NCBI RefSeq assembly: GCF_029633825.1
Contig: NZ_CP090641.1
Coordinates: 2,108,001-2,172,000, forward strand
Source: Burkholderia contaminans
GTDB taxonomy: Bacteria; Pseudomonadota; Gammaproteobacteria; Burkholderiales; Burkholderiaceae
Length of the DNA stretch: 64,000 nt
Direction: 5' to 3'
Positions 28,007 through 36,925 of this stretch are shown one piece after another. Position 1 is the first letter of the stretch. Every line of letters starts with the position of its first letter. The position numbers and the translations under genes were made by a program. Under the pieces are notes generated by a model, which saw only the letters and a list, made by a program, of their open reading frames with translations, searched no databases and had not been told where the DNA came from.

Positions 28007-28035
28007 GCCTCGTGCTGTCGAGGGCAGCACGAGGC
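28007..28035. terminator. Hairpin after the NIPSNAP gene
   Basis: An 11-bp perfect stem, GCCTCGTGCTG (28007-28017) with CAGCACGAGGC (28025-28035), and a 7-base loop. It begins 32 bases after the NIPSNAP stop. No T run follows, so termination is plausible but not certain. Confidence 0.5.
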
Positions 28036-28229
28036 GAAGGCTGGTGCCGGATATTCTCCGCCAGTCTCAGGGATGGAATGCCGGCCGGCCTGAGGGCCGA
28101 ATTACGGCGTCGGCACGCCGGCACGCAACGCGATCGTCGCGTACCGGGCCGCATCCGGAATGATCGAAAACTTCATGTGACGTAAAAACCGTTATGAATT
28201 GGGTTCGAGAAGTCCCGGGTGGGAATCGA

Positions 28230-28562
28230 TCAGGTTGCCGTATCTTGTTCATTCTGATTCGCCAATCGATATGCATCCCGCACCCATGCCTGGAGTGCGG
28301 GCTCATATCTGGCCGGGATCGTGATCGTGAGGGTGGTGAGGCGCGTGCAGTTTGCCGGTAGATCCAGATACCGCTGCCACGCCTTACGTACAAGCTGCGA
28401 CATCGCGGAACCCGTCATGCCGACTTCCGCCGCCACAGCCCGCTGCGATCGGCCCTTGACGAAAATCTCGTGCAGGGCCCACTGGTTCAAGGGCTTGATT
28501 CGTGTATTTTGCATGCGCAACAGACGGAACTGTTCGGCAGTCATGCGTCGGGTCTTTTGCAT
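28230..28562 (-). CDS. KorA/TrfB-type HTH protein at the end of the T6SS cassette
   Basis: A 110-residue basic protein resembling TrfB/KorA DNA-binding proteins of broad-host-range plasmids. It has MTAEQFRLLR at the start, the HTH QRAVAAEVGMTGSAMSQLVRKAW, then LTTLTITIPARY and a C-terminal helix. Its ATG is directly adjacent to the stop of the PAAR gene (TGAATG), so it is translated from the T6SS effector transcript. It may autoregulate the cassette; this is inference. Plasmid genes of this type are rare in effector operons. Confidence 0.7.
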   Translation of the reverse strand: MQKTRRMTAEQFRLLRMQNTRIKPLNQWALHEIFVKGRSQRAVAAEVGMTGSAMSQLVRKAWQRYLDLPANCTRLTTLTITIPARYEPALQAWVRDAYRLANQNEQDTAT

Positions 28563-28820
28563 TCAAACTCGCCCGGAAGTGTGAAGTGAAGAAATCAAGG
28601 TCGCGCCGCATGAAGTCTTGTGACCATCGAAGGCAGCGTCTCGACCTTCGACCTTGAAGGCCGCGTCGCCTTCGGCAATCTCGCAAGCGCCATGAATCGG
28701 ACACGAGCATGGGTCGCCGCTACGAGCGACCGCGCGCCCCATCACCGTGCTTTTTCGGGCGCCGGCTTCGACCCGGCCGCCGTGGGTATGCGTATCTTCT
28801 ACCCGGATAATTCCCCGCAT
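28563..28820 (-). CDS. PAAR-domain T6SS spike-tip protein
   Basis: An 85-residue PAAR protein. It has IRVEDTHTHGG at the start, SGDPCSCPIHGAC in the middle and FDGHKTSCGATLI at the end, supplying the His/Cys ligands for the zinc at the tip. It would cap the VgrG spike. The start at 28820 is fixed by GGAGG nine bases upstream; a longer frame to 28880 lacks this. It follows the second DUF2875 gene by 79 bases. Confidence 0.88.
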   Translation of the reverse strand: MRGIIRVEDTHTHGGRVEAGARKSTVMGRAVARSGDPCSCPIHGACEIAEGDAAFKVEGRDAAFDGHKTSCGATLISSLHTSGRV

Positions 28821-28899
28821 GGGATTCCGTCCTCCAAGTGGTTTGAGGTCTGACGCGGCGATCACGCTCGGATGAAGCAATTTGCCGCCCCGGTGTGCA

Positions 28900-29583
28900 T
28901 CACCACGAATAGCCTTGCATGCCGTAATTTGTGTCGTGTCGGCGTCCCCACCACGGCAGGTAGGCGTTGTTGCCGCCGCGCGCGCGGAACCAGTCCTTGT
29001 CGGGGGCGATCGGCGTGAGTTTCGACGGTGGCCGGACGACGACCGCGACCGGGTGCTCCGGATCGGTCGTGCCGGCGACGAGTGCGTTGCCGCCGAAGTG
29101 ATTGATCCGGCCGATGGCGAGCGCGACGTCGGTCAATGCGCTGCCGGTTCCCATGTCGCCGAGCAGGGCGGCCGTGTTGAAGGTCTGTTTGCGGTAATCG
29201 TATTCGGGAAGGATTTCGGTCAAGGTCTGCGCGAGGGCGGCAAGACGTGCCGACGATGCGTCATTGCCTTTACCCGCGTCGTGGACGATGTAGTTGATGT
29301 CGGGCGCCGCGATGCCGGCATTGCGCGCCGCTTGGTCGATGGTCGCCTTCCACGCCTGCACAGAGCGCGTCGTGCCGACTTTCTGCGGAAAATCGAGCGT
29401 GTTGCCGGTTGCGGCTTTGCCGATCCACGCGAGCGGTTCACGCTCGGTGTTGAAGGTTGGGCCGGCGAGGAACAGCACGACAAGGTTCTCGTTGATCTGT
29501 GCGTCCGTGGGCGGGAAGTTGGGTGCGTCCCAGTTCACTACCCAGACGCTCTTGTCGGGGTTCGCCTGCAAGTAGTCCAGTGC
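28900..29583 (-). repeat. Paralogous repeat, downstream DUF2875 copy
   Basis: This region aligns with 30309-30992 at a fixed offset of 1409 bases. The part 29435-29583 is identical over 148 of 149 bases, and the last 200 bases of the gene are also nearly identical, while the 5' half is much more divergent. Confidence 0.85.
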
Positions 29584-30243
29584 GTTGTTCAGGGATGTGA
29601 ATCCGGTGTTGGGGCCGCCCTGTGTGACTTGTACGTCGGGAGGCGTGTCGCTGCTCCACAAAGTCTTCGGTGACGGCGGGCCGATCTCGAAGTATTCGAC
29701 AATCTCCTTGGTCAGGATGGCTTTGGCATAGCCTGGTTCGAGCCTGACGGGTATGGCGAGTTCGACGTGAACTCCGGCGAGTTCGCGCCAGTCTTTTGAA
29801 TTGTCAGGATTAACTGTGTAGAAGTACTTGGAATTTGTCGCGTAACGCGTATGCATCAATCCAAGCGCTTCATTGATGTACTTGTGATAGAAACCTTTAA
29901 ACGTCTCTTTCCCTTCGTTGCCATATGCAACACCTGCTACTGATTGCAGCGTTGTGAACGACTTCGGGTCGGCTCGTACCATGTCATCGTGCTTGTTCGG
30001 TGCGGCGAGTCCTTGGGTCCACAATAATTGCCATTCGGTCGGATAGTCCATGCGTTGCAACGGATTCAACCAGATCAAGCCGACGACCTGCGCGACAAAT
30101 GGCTTTGCCGGCTCTGCGACAGCCGGCGCCGCATTCGCTACCGGCTCGGGGGCAGGTGCGGAATGTGCCGACCGGATCATAGTCGTCGTGAACAGAAACA
30201 TCACGAGTGCTGCCAAACTTGGTAAAACTACAAATCGTTTCAT
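28900..30243 (-). CDS. tla3: DUF2875 family protein, second copy (Tla3-type T6SS lipase adaptor)
   Basis: A 447-residue protein with one N-terminal membrane segment or signal anchor (VLPSLAALVMFLFTTT). The body has the DUF2875 landmarks FVAQVVGLIWLNPLQRMDYPTEWQ and, at the C-terminus, HDTNYGMQGYSW. In Pseudomonas the DUF2875 protein Tla3 loads the lipase Tle3 onto VgrG. This copy is 66 bases downstream of its paralogue and shares with it long near-identical DNA blocks. It starts at the residue matching position 48 of the first copy. AGGA precedes the ATG. Whether it is a second adaptor or a self-protection factor is unknown. Confidence 0.82.
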   Translation of the reverse strand: MKRFVVLPSLAALVMFLFTTTMIRSAHSAPAPEPVANAAPAVAEPAKPFVAQVVGLIWLNPLQRMDYPTEWQLLWTQGLAAPNKHDDMVRADPKSFTTLQSVAGVAYGNEGKETFKGFYHKYINEALGLMHTRYATNSKYFYTVNPDNSKDWRELAGVHVELAIPVRLEPGYAKAILTKEIVEYFEIGPPSPKTLWSSDTPPDVQVTQGGPNTGFTSLNNALDYLQANPDKSVWVVNWDAPNFPPTDAQINENLVVLFLAGPTFNTEREPLAWIGKAATGNTLDFPQKVGTTRSVQAWKATIDQAARNAGIAAPDINYIVHDAGKGNDASSARLAALAQTLTEILPEYDYRKQTFNTAALLGDMGTGSALTDVALAIGRINHFGGNALVAGTTDPEHPVAVVVRPPSKLTPIAPDKDWFRARGGNNAYLPWWGRRHDTNYGMQGYSW

Positions 30244-30308
30244 CGAATATCCTGCTGCTCGACGTGGCAGATACGTTCACATGTAACGCGCGGCCGCGCC
30301 GGTGCGCA

Positions 30309-30992
30309 TCACCATGAATAGCCCTGCATGCCGTAATTTGTGTCGTGTCGGCGTCCCCACCACGGCAGGTAAGCATTGTTGCCGCCGCGTGCGCGGAACC
30401 AGTCCTTGTCGGGGTCGATCGGCGTGAGCTTCGACGGTGGCCGGACGACGACCGCGACCGGGTGATCCGGATCGGTCGTGCCGGCGACGAGTGCGTTGCC
30501 GCCGAAGTGATTGATCCGGCCGATCGCGAGCGCGACGTCGGTCAATGCGCTGCCGGTTCCCATGTCGCCGAGTAGGGCGGCTGTGTTGAATGTCTGCTTT
30601 TGGTGGTCGTATTCGGGAAGTGTCTCTGTCAACGTCTGAGCGAGCGCGGCAATGCGTGACGACGCTGCATCGCTGCCTGCACCTGCGTCGTGGACGATGT
30701 AACTCAGGTTCGTGACCGCGACGCCAGCATTGCGAGCGGCCTGATCAATGGTTGCCTTCCACGCCTGCACGGCGCGGGTCGTGCCGACCTTCTGCGAAAA
30801 ATCGAGTGTGTTGCCGGTTGCCGCCTTGCCGATCCAGGCAAGGGGTTCACGCTCGGTGTTGAAGGTTGGGCCGGCGAGGAACAGCACGACAAGGTTCTCG
30901 TTGATCTGTGCATCCGTGGGCGGGAAGTTGGGTGCGTCCCAGTTCACTACCCAGACGCTCTTGTCGGGGTTCGCCTGCAAGTAGTCCAGTGC
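30309..30992 (-). repeat. Paralogous repeat, upstream DUF2875 copy
   Basis: Partner of 28900-29583. The segment 30844-30992 differs from its partner at a single base. The mosaic of identity and divergence points to recent gene conversion rather than simple age since duplication. Confidence 0.85.
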
Positions 30993-31781
30993 CTTGTTCA
31001 GCGATGTAAAGCCTGCGTTTGCGCCGCCTTGGGTGATTTGCACGTCGGGGGGCGTGTCGCGGCTCCAAAGCGTCTTGGGTGACGGCGGGCCGATTTCGAA
31101 GAAATTCATCATCCGATCGACCACGCGTGACTTGGCAAAGGCCAGATCAAGTCGGGGTGGAATGGCAACTTCGACGTGTATACCAGCGAGTTCACGCCAG
31201 TTCTGCTGGCTTTGGGATCCCACATTGTAGAAGTACTTCGCGTTACTAAAATATCTGGTACGCACCAGCAAGATGAACTTGTCCACGTACTTGGCGTAGA
31301 AGCCCTTGATCGTCTCCTTGCCGTCGTTGCCGTATGCGATCCCCGCTACAGACTGCAAGGTAGTAAAGGATTTCGCATCGGTGCGAACCATATCGTCGGT
31401 CTTGTTTGGCGCGGCCAGTCCCTGTGTCCACAATAATTGCCATTGGGTGGGGTAGTCCATACGTTGCAAGGGATTCAACCACATCAGGCCAACAACCTGC
31501 GCGACGAACGGCTTTGCCGGCTCATCGGCGGTTAGCGTGGCATGCTCCCGGACAGGCGTGGCCCGTGCTGGACGCATTAGGACGGTGGTGAACAGAAACA
31601 CCATGAGTGCAGCCAAGCCGGGCACGACAACGAATCGCTTCATCCAATCTCCTATTTCCAAATGGGCCGGGTCAGGTTGTTCTACGTGCGTCATCAGCGA
31701 GGCCATGAGCACGGTTGCGATCAACCATGTCGAAACGGCGACGGCGACACGTCGCGGCCATGTAGCGATCAGCATCTTCAT
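30309..31781 (-). CDS. tla3: DUF2875 family protein, first copy (Tla3-type T6SS lipase adaptor)
   Basis: A 490-residue paralogue of the next gene. It has two N-terminal hydrophobic segments (VAVAVSTWLIATVLMASLM and VVPGLAALMVFLFTTVLM) before the DUF2875 body. The ATG at 31781 overlaps the tle3 stop (ATGA). An internal ATG at 31640 with AGGAG upstream would give exactly the start of the second copy, so both forms may be made. Position directly after tle3 fits an adaptor for Tle3 delivery. The two copies diverge most in the middle (residues about 150-250), where partner specificity could lie. Confidence 0.82.
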   Translation of the reverse strand: MKMLIATWPRRVAVAVSTWLIATVLMASLMTHVEQPDPAHLEIGDWMKRFVVVPGLAALMVFLFTTVLMRPARATPVREHATLTADEPAKPFVAQVVGLMWLNPLQRMDYPTQWQLLWTQGLAAPNKTDDMVRTDAKSFTTLQSVAGIAYGNDGKETIKGFYAKYVDKFILLVRTRYFSNAKYFYNVGSQSQQNWRELAGIHVEVAIPPRLDLAFAKSRVVDRMMNFFEIGPPSPKTLWSRDTPPDVQITQGGANAGFTSLNKALDYLQANPDKSVWVVNWDAPNFPPTDAQINENLVVLFLAGPTFNTEREPLAWIGKAATGNTLDFSQKVGTTRAVQAWKATIDQAARNAGVAVTNLSYIVHDAGAGSDAASSRIAALAQTLTETLPEYDHQKQTFNTAALLGDMGTGSALTDVALAIGRINHFGGNALVAGTTDPDHPVAVVVRPPSKLTPIDPDKDWFRARGGNNAYLPWWGRRHDTNYGMQGYSW

Positions 31782-34090
31782 ACAGCACCCCCGACCTTCA
31801 AATAAAGCTGACCTTCACGCTCATCCACGATCGCGCTCGGCATCTTGCCTTCGCTTTTATCTGCATGTATCCATTCTTGAAGAGGCGTTCTATAGAGAGT
31901 GCCCGATGCAAAGTAGTCGGCATACGTCTTGTTCGGAATATCTAGAGGAATCCCGTCCCCCATCCGCCAATCCGCCTCAATCCGCAAGTCATAGAGTTGC
32001 TCGGGCGTCAAATAGCAAACCCCGATCGCCACATCGTACGCAAGCGCCTTTTTCGCATGCTCCGGATTAGTCATCGTCGTGGAATGGTTCGTCGGGCTGT
32101 TGATCGCCCCACGATCGAGCCAATCGACAATCTGTTGATCGCGCCATTCCTTGTAGCCCTCCGGCATTTCGCTCTTGCCGTCTTCGCCGATCACGTGGCC
32201 ATCACCATCGAGCCATTCCGTATTCAGCGTTCGCCGCGCCTCCATCCGCATCAACGCGCGGTCCTCGTAACGCTGTCCGGCTTCGCTCTCCGCCGTACCT
32301 TGCGCGACGCTATCGTCGTTCTTCGCGTTGTACTGGTCGTAGGGATCGTCCGCGCGCTTGTCTGCCTCGCTCTTGTTTGCGTCGCGCCATGCGGCCGGCG
32401 GATCGTTGCCTTCGTTGAAGTCGCTTGTCGCGTCGCCGTCCGTTGTTTTGATGGGCTTGCCGAACCGCGACGCCTTCGGCGTAAACGGTTCGTCGAGTGC
32501 CGGCGCGTCCGCCACCACCGTCCAACCCTCCGGCGGATTGGCGTTCACGCGGAACATATTCAATGCCGAGCTGATCTGGGTCACGAAAAACATGATCGGC
32601 GCGGATGCAAGCGTGGCCGCCACCCCGAACACGGACTCGTTTCCCTTGAGTGCACCGATGAGATTGAATTTGGCAGGCGGTGAAGGCGGATACCAGAATC
32701 CCGACGTCGCTCCCTTCTGTACATACCGCCAGTCATCTTCCCGATACCGATATTGCTCCTGCACGCCGACGTGGAAGCCGGAGGCAAAGACGCGCTGCGT
32801 CAGCACGCCGGGGACACCGATATCGTTCAGCTCGTGCTTGTCGATGCCGCGCCAGCCGATGCCTTGAACCGTGATCGCAGAAATCACCTGATCGTGCGGA
32901 CAGCAATACGCGGTGACGCGACCATACGTCGATCCGTTCAGGCCGTGGCGTACCCGATCGTCTTGTGCGGCATAAGACTTGTTGCTGGTCGGCGATACCC
33001 GTTCGTTCGCCATGTCTTCATCGATCTTGTCTGCGGAAAGTTCATAGGCCTTCCGAGTGCCAATGATCGACAGAAACTTGCCGAACGTTTTCGTGCGCGC
33101 GGCGTAGGTCTGCCGTCCGCGACGGCCATCGCCGTCCTTGGTCGCGCGTTGCGACCACGTATCCATGAACGTATCGGATGGATTCGGACCATCTGCACGC
33201 GCAAGGCTATACGGCGCATTCGCCAGCACGTAGGCGTCTGCCACGCAATGCCCGCTACGCCCCCACGGATCTTCGACATCGGGTAGCGCATCGCCGAAGA
33301 ACGCCGCAGTCAGGCCCACGATGTTGCCCTGGCTATGGCACACGACAGTAATCGGTACGTCGGCCTGCATGCGGCGGATCGACTCGATCAACTTCGCAAG
33401 GCGCAACGCCGCGAGCACGCCATACGCGCGGGGCGGCGCGCGATACAGCGGCCGATTGGTCGGATTGATGCCCTGCACGGTTATCCACCCGGCCGCCCGG
33501 TCGTCGAGGCCGCCTTGCCAGAGATCGGGCAGGCTCGCACAGCCGTTCGTGAACGGACCGCCGCCCCAATAGTCCTTCTCGTTCAGGAAAATCTTGTCGC
33601 CGTATTCCTTGAGTTCCTCGGCTGTCGCCCGATAGCCCCACCGGAAATGAATGACCGGTGAAAACGACGGATCGGGCTTGATGTAGTCGCCGGCCCAGAG
33701 CTTGGGATTCAGAAACCCGTCCGGCGTCACGCTTTCCGTGTACTTCGCGGGCACCAGTTGCCCGGCATCGATGCCGCGATACTCCAGTTGGTCGTCCAGC
33801 CGCCCGAGCCGGCGGTTCAGGCCATCGCACAATCCTTGCTCGGCGGCCTCGAACCACTCGCCTTCGGAGTTCACCCCATGCACGAAGATGACGATACCGG
33901 GCAACGGAAGTTGCTTGATGCAGATCAGCCGAGTGCCTTTCGTCCACATCGAGACGCCGTCGCTCCGGCCGACGATGATCTGAGGTGGATCCGGGCGCGG
34001 CGCAGCCGCGTCGGGCATATCGGCCTTCGCGGCACGCTCGTCGGTGCGCGCGTCCTCTTCCGGCCGAGAATCGAGAGATGAATCAATCAT
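31778..34090 (-). CDS. tle3: Tle3-type T6SS lipase effector (DUF3274)
   Basis: A 770-residue effector. The N-terminal half is an alpha/beta-hydrolase with IVIFVHGVNSEGEW and the nucleophile motif ITVVCHSQGNIVGL near residue 250. The C-terminal part (DUF3274) has SNKSYAAQDDRV, YCCPHDQVI and a long acidic, Asp-rich stretch before the C-terminal RTPLQEWIHADKSEGKMPS. In Pseudomonas and E. coli, Tle3 is a phospholipase delivered into the periplasm of rivals. The start at 34090 has CAGGAG six bases upstream; a start at 34117 would overlap vgrG by 8 bases. No DUF3304 immunity gene (Tli3) is recognisable nearby. Confidence 0.88.
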   Translation of the reverse strand: MIDSSLDSRPEEDARTDERAAKADMPDAAAPRPDPPQIIVGRSDGVSMWTKGTRLICIKQLPLPGIVIFVHGVNSEGEWFEAAEQGLCDGLNRRLGRLDDQLEYRGIDAGQLVPAKYTESVTPDGFLNPKLWAGDYIKPDPSFSPVIHFRWGYRATAEELKEYGDKIFLNEKDYWGGGPFTNGCASLPDLWQGGLDDRAAGWITVQGINPTNRPLYRAPPRAYGVLAALRLAKLIESIRRMQADVPITVVCHSQGNIVGLTAAFFGDALPDVEDPWGRSGHCVADAYVLANAPYSLARADGPNPSDTFMDTWSQRATKDGDGRRGRQTYAARTKTFGKFLSIIGTRKAYELSADKIDEDMANERVSPTSNKSYAAQDDRVRHGLNGSTYGRVTAYCCPHDQVISAITVQGIGWRGIDKHELNDIGVPGVLTQRVFASGFHVGVQEQYRYREDDWRYVQKGATSGFWYPPSPPAKFNLIGALKGNESVFGVAATLASAPIMFFVTQISSALNMFRVNANPPEGWTVVADAPALDEPFTPKASRFGKPIKTTDGDATSDFNEGNDPPAAWRDANKSEADKRADDPYDQYNAKNDDSVAQGTAESEAGQRYEDRALMRMEARRTLNTEWLDGDGHVIGEDGKSEMPEGYKEWRDQQIVDWLDRGAINSPTNHSTTMTNPEHAKKALAYDVAIGVCYLTPEQLYDLRIEADWRMGDGIPLDIPNKTYADYFASGTLYRTPLQEWIHADKSEGKMPSAIVDEREGQLYLKVGGAV

Positions 34091-34109
34091 CCGGACTCCT
34101 GCGCTTGTG

Positions 34110-36878
34110 TTAAACATTCTTCTTGGTGAACTGCACCGCCAGCCTCTCGAACCGGTCGGTATCGACCTCAGGCAGTTCCCCGGCCATGTCGGTCGTCAAA
34201 TCCGACAGTGTTCCCGATGCCGTTCGAACCTGTCCTTCGAACCCCGGTGCCGCGTTACCGTCCGTTGGGCGGACCAGCTTCGGGACGCGGCCGAGCGCAC
34301 GTTGATCGAATGTCGGCAAGTCGACGCCCATGCTTGCGGGGCCGTCCCATGCATGACCGTTCGACTTCACGGTGAACTTGCCGGGGCATCCCAGTTCGAT
34401 ATCGCCGCCATGCAGCTTGAGATACGCGCCGCCGGACGTGACGAATACGACTTCGTCGCTTGCCGTGCCAGCAAGCTTCCCGTCGGCGGCAGTCAACCGA
34501 ATGTTTTTTCCGGACTCGATCTGCGTGTCGTCGTTCTGCGATTGAATGGCCACTTTCCCCTGATTCGCGATCGCCGATACGCCGTTGCTGTGCGCGAACA
34601 TCGCGACGCCATGCCCGGCATGCAGATTGATCCGCTCGCCGCTCGTGATCTGCATGTGTTGTTGCGCAATCTGATCGATGTTCTCGCCCGCATACATGAC
34701 GTGCGTTTTCGGCGTGACGTTCAGCGACCCCGCTTGCGCGCCGAACGCCATGAACGCGGATGCGTCACCCGTGGCACGGGATTCCGAACCGCCGGGTTTC
34801 CAGTGACGGAATGCGCTGACGAGGTTGTCCTGGCCGCCCGTGTCGGCGGATTGCCCGCCATGCTGGCCGGCGTAATCTCCGAGCGACTCGAACAACGCCG
34901 TGCATTGGTCGAGCAAGCGGATCAGCTCGTCGCGATCGAGCTGACCACCGGTCGCGTGCGACCGCGCATAGGTCGTCAACAGCATGCCCTGGGCGGCGCG
35001 CAACGCCGCAGCGGCGTCGGTGCGCAGTTCCGCGCCTTCACCCCGGTCGCTCCCGTGTCCATCGTTACGGGGCTGCGTCAGATAGCCGAGATTCAATTGG
35101 GAGTGCGCATGTTCGCTCGCCAACTGCGCCGAAATTTGCGACGGCGTATCGTCCAGGCGAAGCTGGTTGTACCGATGGCCCTTGATTTCCTTGGTCTTGA
35201 TCCCGGACAGGTAACGGTTGCCGGGTAGCGAACCGGTATCGCTGAAGGTCGCGGGCGGGTTCGCACCGTTGCTCAAAATCCCGATGATCACCAGACGGTC
35301 CGGATCGCCCGACAGGCTGCCCAGCAAAACCTCCATCCCGACCCGAGGCAGGAAAAGCGCGCCGAAGTGTTTCCCCGCCAGGCTTGCGCCGACGCGAATC
35401 GGCGCACTGTCGCCGGCCAGGCCGGTCGTTCCGGCGCCTTGCGCGTGGGCGTGATCGACCGGGTCGTAGCCGTGAATCTGCACGCGCACGCGGCCGGCCT
35501 CATCGCAAAACACTTCCTCGCCTTGTGTGCCGACGATCGTACCGGTGAGCAGGTGAACCGGCGGCACATCGATTCGCGGATCGTAGGAAGGCTTGAGCGG
35601 CACGCCGCGTCGCACGCACGTGAAACTGTTCTCATAGCGCGTGTCCGTTCGTTCCGATGCATCGGCCGGTGCCGGCGGAACGACTTGCGCCAGGTGACGG
35701 CTTGCCGCGAACAGCCCGTTCACGCGACCTGCCAGGATCTTCGGCAGGTTGTTCCAGATATCGTGCCGAACCGACGTGACGACAAACTGGCGATGATCGG
35801 CGGGCTTCATATCCAGCTCGGGGTCGCCGGTCAACGTGAACCAGTGACCGACCGGCATGTCGCGCACGCTGCTGATGCCTTCATGGCGTACGGCTTCGAA
35901 CTGATGCGCGAGCATCCGGTCGCGCGTGATGCGATCGTGATCGCTCCACGAATCGCCGACGTGCGGAATGTCGATCGCGACGTCGGTCAGCAGGTGCGCA
36001 AGGTCGTTCCCCGACTCGCCCTGATCGATGCCGGTGACGGTCGTGGATTCGTCTACACGGGCTTTCTTGTAGTCCCACGACGGACGGCTGACTTTGCCGG
36101 ACGACAGGCTTTGGCAGCATGCAAAGAGCGTCACCGTGTCGCGTTGTTCGACGCCGGCATCGCGTGGATGGATGCGGAGGGTGCCGGCCGGCGCTTCCGC
36201 CAGGCGATAGGGATCATCGCAAAACAGGAGCGTGTGGACCGGGCGTTCGTCGGGCATGCCGCTCGCCCCGCCGATCGGTCCGGCTTTCGCAAATACCGTG
36301 ATGCCATCCCGACGCAACAGACGCCGGATGAAGCGCGCGTCGGACTCGTTCACCTGCCGTGTCAGTTCGCGCACCGGATAGCGTTCGGCCCGCAATGCCG
36401 ACAGGTCGAAATCGAATGCCTGCGCGAGTGCGGGGCTGCGATGTTTCCACTCGTTCATCAGCGTCGCCAGAATGTCGACCACGCTGCACGATCGGAACAT
36501 GCGGGCGTTCGTGCGGCGGTCCATCAGCGACAGGGCGTCGCACACGTGCAACTGGTACACGGTCAGTTCACCGTCGGATTGACCGGCTCGCGCGTCGTGC
36601 ACGATCGCATTGATCGCTCGTATGCCGCCCCGATCGGTCGTCAGCCGGACCGACACGGGCAGACCGAGAAACAGCGCTGGCGATAGATGCGCGTGGGTGG
36701 ACACGCAGGTCAGTTGCCCGTCGATCCCCGATATCAACCCTTCGCGAATATCGGCGTGATGGAGCGCCAGCAGATGGCCGACCGTGCGTTGGGCGAGACC
36801 GAAATGGAGATCGACAGGCCGCTTGTTGCCGCTAATCCGACCGTACACGAAATTCCGAAATGTACTTTCTATCGACAT
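34110..36878 (-). CDS. vgrG: VgrG spike protein
   Basis: A 922-residue VgrG. It has the gp27-like N-terminal half (NESDARFIRRLLRRDGITVF), the gp5 OB fold around DEAGRVRVQIHGYDPVDH, VGMEVLLGSLSGDPDRL and NRYLSGIKTKEIKGHRYNQLRLDDTPSQISAQLASEH, then the DUF2345 domain (AFGAQAGSLNVTPKTHVMYAGENIDQIA) with beta-helix repeats and a C-terminal tail of about 60 residues. It would trimerise as the T6SS spike carrying Tle3. The ATG at 36878 is preferred to the adjacent GTG. It leads a minus-strand operon of six genes. The T6SS core genes are not in this window, so this is an orphan vgrG island. Confidence 0.93.
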   Translation of the reverse strand: MSIESTFRNFVYGRISGNKRPVDLHFGLAQRTVGHLLALHHADIREGLISGIDGQLTCVSTHAHLSPALFLGLPVSVRLTTDRGGIRAINAIVHDARAGQSDGELTVYQLHVCDALSLMDRRTNARMFRSCSVVDILATLMNEWKHRSPALAQAFDFDLSALRAERYPVRELTRQVNESDARFIRRLLRRDGITVFAKAGPIGGASGMPDERPVHTLLFCDDPYRLAEAPAGTLRIHPRDAGVEQRDTVTLFACCQSLSSGKVSRPSWDYKKARVDESTTVTGIDQGESGNDLAHLLTDVAIDIPHVGDSWSDHDRITRDRMLAHQFEAVRHEGISSVRDMPVGHWFTLTGDPELDMKPADHRQFVVTSVRHDIWNNLPKILAGRVNGLFAASRHLAQVVPPAPADASERTDTRYENSFTCVRRGVPLKPSYDPRIDVPPVHLLTGTIVGTQGEEVFCDEAGRVRVQIHGYDPVDHAHAQGAGTTGLAGDSAPIRVGASLAGKHFGALFLPRVGMEVLLGSLSGDPDRLVIIGILSNGANPPATFSDTGSLPGNRYLSGIKTKEIKGHRYNQLRLDDTPSQISAQLASEHAHSQLNLGYLTQPRNDGHGSDRGEGAELRTDAAAALRAAQGMLLTTYARSHATGGQLDRDELIRLLDQCTALFESLGDYAGQHGGQSADTGGQDNLVSAFRHWKPGGSESRATGDASAFMAFGAQAGSLNVTPKTHVMYAGENIDQIAQQHMQITSGERINLHAGHGVAMFAHSNGVSAIANQGKVAIQSQNDDTQIESGKNIRLTAADGKLAGTASDEVVFVTSGGAYLKLHGGDIELGCPGKFTVKSNGHAWDGPASMGVDLPTFDQRALGRVPKLVRPTDGNAAPGFEGQVRTASGTLSDLTTDMAGELPEVDTDRFERLAVQFTKKNV

Positions 36879-36903
36879 CACCGCAATCTGGATATTTTCA
36901 CCT

Positions 36904-36925
36904 CAATTCTGAATGGTCAGAATTG
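36904..36925. promoter_or_regulatory. Inverted repeat upstream of vgrG
   Basis: A perfect 9-bp dyad, CAATTCTGA (36904-36912) and TCAGAATTG (36917-36925), with a 4-base centre. It is 26 bases upstream of the vgrG ATG, in the probable 5' leader. It could be an operator, possibly for the KorA-like protein encoded at the end of the operon, or an RNA hairpin limiting translation. Confidence 0.5.
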
